Source: a bacterium (GTDB lineage: Bacteria; Hydrogenedentota; Hydrogenedentia; Hydrogenedentiales; SLHB01). Taken from it: a stretch of 13,575 nt of DNA. Shown here piece after piece: positions 6,385 to 13,330 of the stretch; position 1 is the first letter of the stretch, and each line of letters begins with the position of its first letter. The notes beneath the pieces were generated by a model. That model had not been told where the DNA came from, ran no database searches, and saw only the letters and a list, made by a program, of their open reading frames with translations. Location: NCBI GenBank assembly GCA_024231375.1, contig JAAEQP010000125.1:1-13575 (forward strand), read 5' to 3'. The position numbers and the translations under genes were made by a program.

Positions 6385-7155
6385 ATGGATATCGCGACAG
6401 TTGTGGGGCTCATCTCCGGGATCCTCCTGATGCTCATCCCGATCCTGACGGGAGGCGCGACTGCCGTATTCTTCAACGTGCCGTCGGCCATCATCGTGGT
6501 GGGCGGCACGATCGCGGCGACGCTGATCAATTATCCGCTCGGTGATGTGATCAGCGTGTTCAACACGTTCAAGAACGCGGTGTTCCATAAGGAGACGGAC
6601 CCTGCGTCGATCATTGAGAAGCTGGTCCAGTTCGCCACGGTCGCACGCCGGGAGGGCATCCTGGCGCTTGAATCGCATGCGAGCGACGCGGGCGACGAAT
6701 TCCTGCAGAAGAGCGTGCAGCTCGCCATCGACGGCACGGCGCCGGAACTTATCAAGGACATTCTAACGACCGAGTTGGCCTTCATGGAAGACCGGCATGC
6801 GACGGGCCAATCGATCCTGATCGCCATGGGCACGTTCGCACCGGCCTTCGGCATGATCGGGACGCTGATGGGGCTCGTAACGATGCTGGTTTCTATGGAC
6901 GACCCGTCTCAGATCGGCAGTGGTATGGCCCTCGCTCTGATCACGACGTTGTACGGCGCGGTGATGGCGAACGTGGTGTTTCTCCCGGCGGCGGGCAAGC
7001 TGAAGGTGCGAACGGCGGGAGAGCTGTTGACGAAAGAGATCGTGATCGAGGGAATTCTGTCGATCCAGTCCGGCGACAACCCGCGGATCGTGGAGCAGAA
7101 ACTGAAGGCCTTCGTGGCCCCGGCCCTGCGTGACACCATTGGCGCGGAGAAATAG
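6385..7155 (+). CDS. motA: Flagellar motor stator protein MotA
   Basis: The inner-membrane stator subunit that, with MotB, forms the ion channel and turns ion flow into torque on the rotor. At 256 residues it is the PomA-like short form. Four membrane helices are seen at about 5-25, 33-50, 144-170 and 181-203. The large cytoplasmic loop carries RREGILALE (88-96), whose Arg and Glu contact FliG in studied motors. The conserved channel prolines are Pro153 (FAPAFGMIGTLMG) and Pro201 (LPAAGKL). It is the first gene of the operon. GGGGA (6369-6373) lies 11 bases before the ATG. motB begins three bases after its stop codon. Whether the motor uses protons or sodium cannot be decided safely from these residues. 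Confidence 0.97.
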   Translation: MDIATVVGLISGILLMLIPILTGGATAVFFNVPSAIIVVGGTIAATLINYPLGDVISVFNTFKNAVFHKETDPASIIEKLVQFATVARREGILALESHASDAGDEFLQKSVQLAIDGTAPELIKDILTTELAFMEDRHATGQSILIAMGTFAPAFGMIGTLMGLVTMLVSMDDPSQIGSGMALALITTLYGAVMANVVFLPAAGKLKVRTAGELLTKEIVIEGILSIQSGDNPRIVEQKLKAFVAPALRDTIGAEK

Positions 7156-7158
7156 CCT

Positions 7159-7953
7159 ATGGGGCGAAAGAAGAAGGGCGGAGCGGAGGAGCCAGGGATC
7201 CCCGCATGGATGGTGACGTACGGGGACCTCATGACCCTCCTGCTGACCTTCTTCGTTCTCCTGCTATCGTTCTCGACGATCAGCGAGGAGAGTTTCGACA
7301 AGGCGATCCGGTCGGTGAAACGGTCGCTCAGCGTTCTTCCGAGGAAGGATTCCGTGTCTCAGATCATGAGCTTCAAGTCGGGTGAGGCCCGGATGCCGCG
7401 CCGCGCGGAGCGCATTGCGCGTGAACTGCGGCGGATGCTGCAGGTGCTGGGGCAGGAAGAGGACGTCGAAATCGAGTACGACAAGGAAGGCGGATTGAAG
7501 ATCAATCTGCCGAACCGGGTGCTGTTCGATTCGGCCAAGGCGGATGTGAAACCGGAAGCGTATCCGATTCTGGAGCGGCTCGGGGAGATGTTGACGGATG
7601 TCCCCAACAAGTTCATCGAAGTCCGGGGGCACACGGACAACCGGCCGTTGGTGTCGACATCGGCCTATGTGAAAGACAACATCGATCTGAGCTATCATCG
7701 CGCGAAGAACGTGGCGGCTATACTGAATACGCGCGGCGGGCTTCCCCGCGAAGAGTTCGAGGTGGTGGGTTGCGGGGAATGGCAACCGGTCGCCACGAAC
7801 GAGACGGATGAAGGGCGTGGGGCGAATCGACGGGTGGAGTTACAGATCCGAGGTGGATTCGACGCGAGAACGTTCGGCGAACTGAGCGACATGGCGTTTT
7901 CCCTTGAGGACGCATCCGGCGCTGAGGAAGACGTCATCGTTCCAGTGAGGTAA
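7159..7953 (+). CDS. motB: Flagellar motor stator protein MotB
   Basis: The stator subunit that anchors MotA to peptidoglycan. It has a short basic cytoplasmic N-terminus (MGRKKKG), then the plug/TM segment MVTYGDLMTLLLTFFVLLLS (18-37) with the ion-binding Asp23 conserved. A periplasmic linker follows. The C-terminal OmpA-like peptidoglycan-binding domain covers about 122-230, with FDSAKADV (123-130), VRGHTDNRP (155-163) and NRRVELQI (223-230). A short tail of about 34 acidic residues extends beyond the OmpA domain. Length is 264 residues, within the usual range. GGAGAA (7147-7152), inside the end of motA, is the ribosome binding site, six bases before the ATG, so translation is probably coupled with motA. 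Confidence 0.97.
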   Translation: MGRKKKGGAEEPGIPAWMVTYGDLMTLLLTFFVLLLSFSTISEESFDKAIRSVKRSLSVLPRKDSVSQIMSFKSGEARMPRRAERIARELRRMLQVLGQEEDVEIEYDKEGGLKINLPNRVLFDSAKADVKPEAYPILERLGEMLTDVPNKFIEVRGHTDNRPLVSTSAYVKDNIDLSYHRAKNVAAILNTRGGLPREEFEVVGCGEWQPVATNETDEGRGANRRVELQIRGGFDARTFGELSDMAFSLEDASGAEEDVIVPVR

Positions 7954-7960
7954 AGGGTCA

Positions 7961-8506
7961 ATGGCAGACGACGAACAACTCGAGAAGGCAGAACCGAGCG
8001 GCAAAGGCGGTGGGCTTGTTCGGATGCTGGCGGTGACGCTGGGCATCGTGCTCATCGGCGCAACCGGAGCACTGCTGGTGTTCGTGTTTGTGTTGCGCCC
8101 GATGATGCAGCCGCCGGATATCCCGAACGAAGACGATGAGCCGCGTCTGCCCCCGATTCTCCCGACGGCGGTGACGCACGACTTCCCCGAGACGTACGCG
8201 TCGGTGGAGATGCCGAGTCCGGACATGCCCGCGTCGACGCTGCTCTATCAGGTGTCGTTTGAGTGTGCCGATGCGATGACGAAAGAGTTGGTGACGGCGC
8301 ACCAGGCCCGCTTCATCGATATGCTGGGCGACTTGCACCGGCACCGATCGCGCGAGGAGTGGAACGATCCGATGGTGGTGGAGGGCGTGAAGAAGCAGGC
8401 ACTCCGGAAGGCCAACGAGATCGTCAAGCGTCTACAGGTGGAGGTTGTCCCGGAGATCCGAGTCACGGCGGTGTTCTACAAGCAATTCTACGTGGCGGAC
8501 ATATGA
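7961..8506 (+). CDS. fliL: Flagellar basal body-associated protein FliL
   Basis: A 181-residue single-pass inner-membrane protein that surrounds or supports the stator units. It has a short cytoplasmic N-terminus, a membrane helix at about 20-46 (VRMLAVTLGIVLIGATGALL onward) and a periplasmic domain from about 92 to the end. The domain includes YQVSFECAD (96-104) and the C-terminal strand VFYKQFYVAD (171-180), in the place where FliL proteins end with an I/V-rich strand. A Pro/Asp/Glu-rich linker (51-70) joins helix and domain. Sequence similarity to FliL is moderate; the assignment relies on topology, the C-terminal strand and the position between motB and fliN. It starts seven bases after motB and its stop overlaps the fliN start as ATGA. 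Confidence 0.85.
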   Translation: MADDEQLEKAEPSGKGGGLVRMLAVTLGIVLIGATGALLVFVFVLRPMMQPPDIPNEDDEPRLPPILPTAVTHDFPETYASVEMPSPDMPASTLLYQVSFECADAMTKELVTAHQARFIDMLGDLHRHRSREEWNDPMVVEGVKKQALRKANEIVKRLQVEVVPEIRVTAVFYKQFYVADI

Positions 8507-8898
8507 CCGACGCAGGCGACAGACTCGATGCTCCCGATGAGGACGCGGAGGTGCATCAGTTTCAGGAGGTCCGGGAGGACGTTCCTCCGTCTCGCGAGCA
8601 CCTCGATCTGGGTGATCTGAAGAACGTGGATGTGTCTGTCAGCGCCGACCTTGGCCGGTGCAAGATGTTGGTGCGGGATGTGCTCGATCTTCAGGAGGGC
8701 AGCGTCATCCAGTTGGACAAGCTGGCCGGGGAGATGACGGACATCTATGTGAACGACTTGCCGTTGGCGAAAGGCGAGGTCGTAGTCATCGGCGACACGC
8801 TTCATGTGCGGGTCGGCGAGATCATCGGTGAGGGCGAGAAGGTCGAGGACATCCGGTTGGACGAATTGGCGGAAGAGGTCGAGGATGATGAGATTTAG
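8503..8898 (+). CDS. fliN: Flagellar motor switch protein FliN
   Basis: A 131-residue C-ring component that sits at the base of the rotor switch and helps dock export substrates. The SpoA (surface presentation of antigens) domain covers about 40-110, with VDVSVSADLG (42-51), LQEGSVIQLDKLAGE (63-77), and the diagnostic LPLAKGEVVVIGDTLHVRVGEI (86-107). The N-terminal 37 residues are acidic and probably disordered, and the C-terminal 20 are strongly acidic. The gene begins within the fliL stop codon (ATGA overlap at 8503-8506). No FliM-like coding sequence lies between fliL and fliN, which breaks the common fliL-fliM-fliN order. Confidence 0.95.
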   Translation: MTDAGDRLDAPDEDAEVHQFQEVREDVPPSREHLDLGDLKNVDVSVSADLGRCKMLVRDVLDLQEGSVIQLDKLAGEMTDIYVNDLPLAKGEVVVIGDTLHVRVGEIIGEGEKVEDIRLDELAEEVEDDEI

Positions 8899-9763
8899 TC
8901 TTGCCGTCGCCTTGGCCTTGGCCACGGCAGCCGGAGCCCAGGGGCTGGAGGATACTCGCGACGCGCTCCAGGCGCCTGATGCCCGCGCACCGGTCGAGGA
9001 AGGGGCGAGTGACAACCTCGACAGCACGCAACCCCCGCCTATCGATCTACTTCAGGCCGAAGACGCCCCCCCCGGTGTGCCGGGCGAACCGGGCGCGGAT
9101 TCCGACCCCTTTCTCGAGGCGGTGAACAAGGAACTCGACGTGCTTCGCGACGGTGAGGGGCAGACTGGCGGGGAGGACGGCGCCGAGGATGAACCGGCGG
9201 GCGCAGGCGGCGCGACCGACGACCTGCTTCGGACGTTTGCGCGGGTGGGAGTGGCCCTGTGCCTTGTGGTGGCGGGGTATCTGATCGTGTACTACCTGCT
9301 GAAGCGGTTCGGACGGCGGTCGCCGCTCTTGGCGGGGTCTCACCTTGGAACGTTGCTGGGCCGGGTGCATCTTGCCCCGCGGGTGGCGCTGCATTTTGTG
9401 CGGATTCGAGACCGTGTGCTTGTGGTGGGCGTGACGCCCACGTCCATCTCGGGGGTCGGCGAATTCGACGCGGCCCTCTTCGAGGAAGCGGACGAGACCG
9501 AGACGGCCGCGGACGACGATGGGACGGAAACGCCGCCGGTGCGCAAGAAGGCGGAGGCATTCCTGGCGCAGCTTCGGGAGAGCGCCGCCAAGATGGACGC
9601 AGCCAAGACCCCACCGGCCGCTCGCCACGCGGAGCCGGCGGGGGCGCCGAATCGGGTCGCGGTGGAACCGGAGGTGGAGGACGACGAGATCGCTGCGCTT
9701 CGCGACGGGATTTTGCGTCTTCAGCAACAGATCCAGGACACGTCACGTGAACTGGACGAGTAG
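8885..9763 (+). CDS. fliO: FliO-like flagellar biosynthetic protein, unusually long
   Basis: A putative FliO/MopB-family protein, the chaperone-like membrane protein that helps assemble FliP rings of the flagellar export gate. Residues 1-19 look like a signal peptide (FSLAVALALATAAGA). An acidic Pro/Gly-rich region of about 95 residues follows, then a membrane helix at about 119-139 and basic LKRFGRR (139-145). The small conserved FliO domain is at about 147-196 (VHLAPRVALHFVRIRDRVLVVGV). The remaining 95 residues are charged and end in a coiled-coil-like helix (about 264-292). At 292 residues it is two to three times the usual FliO length. GAGG (8875-8878) is six bases before ATG 8885; the second ATG (8888) is also possible. 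It overlaps fliN by 14 bases and fliP by 17 bases. The family assignment rests on the middle domain and gene order. Confidence 0.8.
   Translation: MMRFSLAVALALATAAGAQGLEDTRDALQAPDARAPVEEGASDNLDSTQPPPIDLLQAEDAPPGVPGEPGADSDPFLEAVNKELDVLRDGEGQTGGEDGAEDEPAGAGGATDDLLRTFARVGVALCLVVAGYLIVYYLLKRFGRRSPLLAGSHLGTLLGRVHLAPRVALHFVRIRDRVLVVGVTPTSISGVGEFDAALFEEADETETAADDDGTETPPVRKKAEAFLAQLRESAAKMDAAKTPPAARHAEPAGAPNRVAVEPEVEDDEIAALRDGILRLQQQIQDTSRELDE
9735..9738 (+). promoter_or_regulatory. Ribosome binding site supporting the GTG start of fliP
   Basis: AGGA stands eight bases before GTG 9747 inside the end of fliO. No ATG exists in a position that would keep the fliP signal peptide, so this site decides the start. 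Confidence 0.5.
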
Positions 9764-10511
9764 AGCCGCCGGGATTGCACTGCTGCTGGCCGTGGCGGCC
9801 CCGATGGCGCTGGCTCAGGAGGCCGCGGACCCGGTCAGCACGGACATCGCCGAAATGGCCGAACAGGCGGTCCAACCGCAGAATCTATCCACTTCGCTGA
9901 CCCTCCTCATCGGACTGACGGTTCTCACGATTGCGCCGGCGCTTCTGGTGATGACAACGTCGTTCACGCGGATCATCGTGGTGCTGGGCTTCTTGCGTCA
10001 GGCGATGGCCACGCAGCAATCTCCCCCGAACCAAGTGCTCATCGGGCTGGCCCTGTTTCTGACGTTCTACATCATGGCGCCGACGTATCAGCGGGTGTAC
10101 AGTGAGGCCATTGTGCCGTACATCAGCGAGGAGGAGCCGGACCTCACGGTGACGGTGGAACGGGCGCTGACGCCCGTGCGGGAGTTCATGTTCCGTCAGA
10201 CGGCGCCGAAGGACTTGGCGTTGTTCATCAACATCGCCCGGATGGAGCGGCCCAACACGCGCGACGATGTGCCTACGCTGGTCCTGGTGCCCGCGTTCAT
10301 GATCAACGAAATGCGAATCGCCTTCACCATGGGGTTCTTCATCTACATCCCCTTCCTCATTATCGACATGGTCGTGGCGAGCACGCTCATGTCGATGGGG
10401 ATGATGATGCTTCCGCCGGTGTTCGTGTCGTTGCCGTTCAAGATTATCATGTTCGTCCTGGCGGACGGGTGGTATCTGCTCATCGGCGAACTGGTGGAAA
10501 GTTTCCAGTAG
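9747..10511 (+). CDS. fliP: Flagellar type III export gate protein FliP
   Basis: The core membrane subunit of the flagellar protein export gate, forming a FliP5-FliQ4-FliR1 complex in studied flagella. The 254-residue protein starts at GTG 9747, with AGGA (9735-9738) eight bases upstream. This start gives a cleavable signal peptide (IALLLAVAAPMALAQ, 10-24), as FliP proteins have. Conserved blocks are MTTSFTRIIVVLGFLRQAM (69-87), PPNQVLIGLALFLTFYIM (93-110), PAFMINEMRIAF (182-193), IPFLIIDMVVASTLMSMGMM (201-220), and LPFKIIMFVLADGWYLL (229-245). A later ATG would cut into the signal peptide. Translation is coupled with fliO through a 17-base overlap. fliQ, fliR and flhB, which usually follow fliP, are not present; the next gene is a convergent sugar kinase 27 bases away. 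Confidence 0.97.
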   Translation: MNWTSRAAGIALLLAVAAPMALAQEAADPVSTDIAEMAEQAVQPQNLSTSLTLLIGLTVLTIAPALLVMTTSFTRIIVVLGFLRQAMATQQSPPNQVLIGLALFLTFYIMAPTYQRVYSEAIVPYISEEEPDLTVTVERALTPVREFMFRQTAPKDLALFINIARMERPNTRDDVPTLVLVPAFMINEMRIAFTMGFFIYIPFLIIDMVVASTLMSMGMMMLPPVFVSLPFKIIMFVLADGWYLLIGELVESFQ

Positions 10512-10538
10512 CCGGCCAGACCGACGCTAGAGTTGTGC

Positions 10539-11522
10539 CTAATCGGCGTCGAGATGATCGGCGATCAGGCGGGCCGCGCCCAGCGCCACGGCGTCGTCGC
10601 CAAGCTTGGCGGCCACGATCTTCACGCCTTTTCGCAGGAACGGCATGGCGTGGATCTTGACGGCCCGCTTGACTTCCTCGAGGTACAAGTCTTCCATGGC
10701 CTCGACGAGACCGCCCCCGAGGACGACGGCCTCGGGGCTGATGACGTTGATGAGGTTGGCGCAGGCGATGCCGGTGTAGAAGGCCGCCTTGCGGACGACG
10801 CCTTCCACCATCGTCTCGCCGGCCGCGATGGCCTCGGCAATGGCGCCGCTGCGGATCTTGGTGATGTCGGCGCCGCATCGTTCCATGATGAAGGGCGCGT
10901 CGTCGCGCACGGCGAGGGCCGCGATCTGTTCGGCGATGGCGATGCGCGACGCGACGGCTTCCAGGCATCCGCGTTTCCCACACCCGCAGTAGGGTCCGTC
11001 CACTTGGATGGTCATATGGCCGACTTCACCGGCCGCGCCCGAGAAACCGTGCAGGAGCTTCCCGTCCAGGATGATGCCGCCGCCGATGCCGGTGCCGGGG
11101 AAGATGCCGACCACGTTCTTGCATTTGCGGACCTCGCCAAAACACCATTCGCCGAACGTGCCCACGTTCACATCGTTGTCGACCACGACGGGAACGCCGA
11201 ACTCCTCGCGCAGCATTCCGGCCAGGGGGAAGTCTTTCCAGCCCAGGTTGGGCGTGTCGATGATGACGCCCGTGTTCGGGTCGAGAGGACCGGGCGATCC
11301 CACGCCAATGCCGGCGATGGCGGGCACGCCGGATTCTTCGATGGCTTTGCGGATGACGCGTACGATGCGTGCTTCGGTGCTTTCGTCGCGTTTCGCCGAA
11401 CGGCTGCGCTTCTTGCACCGGTTAAGGACCTTGTAGGATCCGTCCAGCACGGCGGCCATGACTTTGGTGCCGCCCACGTCGAGGCCAACGATGAATCGAT
11501 CTTCGGATTTCTGTTTTCCCAT
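10539..11522 (-). CDS. ROK family sugar kinase (glucokinase-like)
   Basis: A 327-residue cytoplasmic kinase that phosphorylates a hexose or N-acetylhexosamine with ATP. The phosphate-binding loop LDVGGTK is at 14-20. The catalytic Asp117 lies in DNDVNVG (115-121). The substrate-contacting EVGH is at 166-169. The ROK zinc site is complete: His169 with Cys179, Cys181 and Cys186 (CGCGKRGCLE). GTGIGGG (143-149) and the C-terminal VVLGGGL (266-272) are also present. There is no N-terminal helix-turn-helix, so it is an enzyme rather than a ROK repressor. The start at 11522 is preceded by AGGAGAGGA (11531-11539 complement) with an eight-base spacer; an upstream ATG (11594) lacks this. The divergent gene encodes a glycoside-hydrolase-type propeller, which suggests the two handle the same sugar. 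The exact substrate cannot be read from the sequence. Confidence 0.93.
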   Translation of the reverse strand: MGKQKSEDRFIVGLDVGGTKVMAAVLDGSYKVLNRCKKRSRSAKRDESTEARIVRVIRKAIEESGVPAIAGIGVGSPGPLDPNTGVIIDTPNLGWKDFPLAGMLREEFGVPVVVDNDVNVGTFGEWCFGEVRKCKNVVGIFPGTGIGGGIILDGKLLHGFSGAAGEVGHMTIQVDGPYCGCGKRGCLEAVASRIAIAEQIAALAVRDDAPFIMERCGADITKIRSGAIAEAIAAGETMVEGVVRKAAFYTGIACANLINVISPEAVVLGGGLVEAMEDLYLEEVKRAVKIHAMPFLRKGVKIVAAKLGDDAVALGAARLIADHLDAD

Positions 11523-11548
11523 GGGCTTCGTCCTCTCCTGTTTGAGAA

Positions 11549-11577
11549 AGGATACCACGGCAGACGCCCGAGTCCAA
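11549..11577 (-). promoter_or_regulatory. Candidate sigma70 promoter for the ROK kinase
   Basis: On the minus strand TTGGAC (11577-11572) and TATCCT (11554-11549) are 17 bases apart. The match to the -35 is three of six and to the -10 four of six. Transcription would begin near 11542, just before the ribosome binding site. Spacing and position fit; the hexamers are only moderate. Confidence 0.4.
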
Positions 11578-11586
11578 CAGGCGCGA

Positions 11587-11616
11587 TTGCACATCGGCTC
11601 CGCTCGCGGCTACTCT
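11587..11616 (+). promoter_or_regulatory. Weak candidate promoter for the beta-propeller gene
   Basis: TTGCAC (11587-11592) and TACTCT (11611-11616) are 18 bases apart in the divergent gap. Both hexamers match the consensus weakly (three of six). The -35 boxes of the two opposing promoters would lie nine bases apart, which would allow joint control of both genes. Confidence 0.25.
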
Positions 11617-11645
11617 ATTGGGACGCAGATGAAGGAGGAACGCTC

Positions 11646-12584
11646 ATGCTGGACCGCATTGTGAACGCCTTTTCGGAATACACCGTCATCCTCGAACCCG
11701 ACGAGAACACGCCCGAATGGTGGGCGGGTGCGCCGTCGGCGTGCCGTGCGAAGGACGGTACGTTCTATCTTGCTGCCCGGATGCGGGAGGGCAATTCGCC
11801 GCGCGGGAAACGGGGGTACGAAGTACGCATTCTCAGGAGCGAGGACGGGAAGGTCTTTGAGCCGGTCGCGCATGTGAAACGTGAGGACGCGGGGGTGCCG
11901 GGGTTTGAGCGTCCGGCCCTCGTGCAGGATCCCCACACGGGCCTATTCAGGCTATATGGGTGTGCGGGGCTTGAAGGCGGTTGGTCGATCTTGAAGTGGG
12001 ACGATGCCGAGGATCCGGCGACGTTCGATCCGAAGACGGTGCGCACGGTGCTTGTGCCGGAGGCGGGGGACGACGGGTTTGCGCGTACGCGCGGATACAA
12101 GGACCCCTTCGTCTTCTGGGATGGCGACCGATGGCAAATGTTCGTGATCGGGTTCGATTTCATCGAGCGTATCCACCACTTTGTCAGCGACGACGGCGAG
12201 TCGTGGCGGAGGGGCGCGGCGGCCCCTGTGATCGAAAACGCGGGGTGGCACAATTTTTACACCCGGCCGGCGTGTGTGCTACCCATGGCGGTGGGGTATC
12301 TGTTGGTGTACGAGGGGTCCCACTTTGACTGGCTGGACCCGGTGTACAACATCGCGACGGGGTTGGCCTATTCGGCGGACCTGAGGACCTTTACCGATTT
12401 GACGCCGGACGAACCGCTGCTGCGAAGCACTACGCCGGGGATGTACGCCACCTGGCGCTATTCGCATTGGCTAAGCGTGGGCGATGAGGTGTACGTGTTT
12501 TTCGAAGCAGCGCGGCCGAACAATACGAACGAAATCCGGCTGGCGACGTTCAAGAGGGCGGATGTGTCGGTTAAGGCGCTCTAG
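11646..12584 (+). CDS. Five-bladed beta-propeller protein, glycoside hydrolase (GH43/GH130/GH32-like)
   Basis: A 312-residue protein without a signal peptide, apparently cytoplasmic. Repeated blade-like segments suggest a five-bladed propeller as in GH43, GH130 and GH32/68: WWAGAPSA (25-32), FERPALVQDPHTGLFRLYG (87-105), GYKDPFVFWDGDRWQMFV (150-167), HFVSDDGESW (178-187), WHNFYTRPACVL (201-212) and NIATGLAYSADLRTF (235-249). Asp153 in KDP and Glu223 in VYEGS are candidate catalytic or binding acidic residues; this is inference. I cannot place it in one glycosidase family, and it could be non-catalytic. AAGGAGGA (11632-11639) lies six bases before ATG 11646, an excellent ribosome binding site; the frame is open much further upstream, but that part is antisense to the kinase. 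It is divergent from the ROK kinase, consistent with breakdown of a glycoside followed by phosphorylation of the product. Confidence 0.7.
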   Translation: MLDRIVNAFSEYTVILEPDENTPEWWAGAPSACRAKDGTFYLAARMREGNSPRGKRGYEVRILRSEDGKVFEPVAHVKREDAGVPGFERPALVQDPHTGLFRLYGCAGLEGGWSILKWDDAEDPATFDPKTVRTVLVPEAGDDGFARTRGYKDPFVFWDGDRWQMFVIGFDFIERIHHFVSDDGESWRRGAAAPVIENAGWHNFYTRPACVLPMAVGYLLVYEGSHFDWLDPVYNIATGLAYSADLRTFTDLTPDEPLLRSTTPGMYATWRYSHWLSVGDEVYVFFEAARPNNTNEIRLATFKRADVSVKAL

Positions 12585-12595
12585 CGCGAATCGGA

Positions 12596-13090
12596 CTAGA
12601 CCAGGTTGATGAGCATGGGTTTCAGCAGGGCCCGGATGGCGCTCAGGCACAGAATGCCCAGCACGACGACGAGGAGGCTGCCAAGGTTCATGTTGAGAAC
12701 CAGGCCGAGGGCGACGCCGGCGGCAGGCGGGTGCTCGGTGTCGGTCATGACCATGATGAAGATGGTCATACCGACGGAAACGGCCGCGAACAGGGGTGCG
12801 GACGGCTGGTGGATGAAGGGCGCATGGACGGACAGGAGGCATAGGCCGTAGCACACGGCGGCGCAACAGATGCCCACGAAGTACCCGCCTAACAGAAACC
12901 TGGGGCGGGAGCTTTCCGCTTGGGGCACGGCGAAGACAATGAACGCGCTGGCGCCAAGAGAACCCACGAGAGCGGCGTTCTCGGCGGCATCGAGAACGTG
13001 AAGAATGACGAACACCACCATTGAGGCCAGGGTGCATTGTGCGATGTAGCGGCCCTTGTTGCCGCGAAACTTGGCGTCGAGCAGTTTCAT
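12596..13090 (-). CDS. HPP family integral membrane protein
   Basis: A 164-residue, highly hydrophobic protein of the HPP family, named for its conserved His-Pro-Pro motif. Some cyanobacterial and plant members are linked to nitrite transport; for most the substrate is unknown. The motif TEHPPAAG is at 118-125 (His120-Pro121-Pro122), and the other family block GSLGASAFIVFAVP is at 43-56. About five hydrophobic helices are seen by eye at 16-34, 39-56, 65-88, 98-117 and 124-155. No CBS domains are attached, so this is the short form. AGGGGG (13097-13102 complement) lies six bases before the ATG. The gene is convergent with the propeller gene with 11 bases between stops, so no operon relationship is implied. 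Confidence 0.85.
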   Translation of the reverse strand: MKLLDAKFRGNKGRYIAQCTLASMVVFVILHVLDAAENAALVGSLGASAFIVFAVPQAESSRPRFLLGGYFVGICCAAVCYGLCLLSVHAPFIHQPSAPLFAAVSVGMTIFIMVMTDTEHPPAAGVALGLVLNMNLGSLLVVVLGILCLSAIRALLKPMLINLV

Positions 13091-13244
13091 TTGGGTCCCC
13101 CTGCGGCCGACCTCGAGTCAGTGGAAGCCCTGCCTATCGCAACGCTATCAGAGCGTCCTCTCGAAATCAATGCGATGTGATGACATTTGCCACAAGATTC
13201 TGTGACGCGGGCCGAGACAATGGGGATGGTCCGGGCCTACGAGG

Positions 13245-13250
13245 TATAAT
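13245..13250 (+). promoter_or_regulatory. Perfect -10 box upstream of the final gene
   Basis: TATAAT at 13245-13250 is a full -10 consensus, about 80 bases before GTG 13331. No good -35 hexamer is found 16-18 bases upstream, so the promoter may depend on an activator or may be a chance match. The rest of the 240-base gap (13091-13330) shows no gene. Confidence 0.4.
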
Positions 13251-13330
13251 GGTCGCTTGACTGGCCATGATCTCGCTACGGAGACATGACTGGTCGAAGG
13301 ATCGGGGATCAGATCAAGTCAGGAGATACG

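Noticed and set aside
10533..11645. Extension of the beta-propeller gene by 371 codons upstream (antisense to the ROK kinase)
   Set aside because: The kinase on the other strand is complete with ATP, catalytic and zinc motifs, and a near-perfect ribosome binding site precedes ATG 11646.
12576..12587. Small palindrome GCGCT-CT-AGCGC at the end of the propeller gene as a terminator
   Set aside because: The stem is five base pairs with a two-base loop and has no T-tract.
13142..13156. Hairpin ACGCT-ATCAG-AGCGT in the leader of the HPP gene as a riboswitch or attenuator
   Set aside because: A five-base-pair stem alone is expected by chance, and no conserved riboswitch core is visible.
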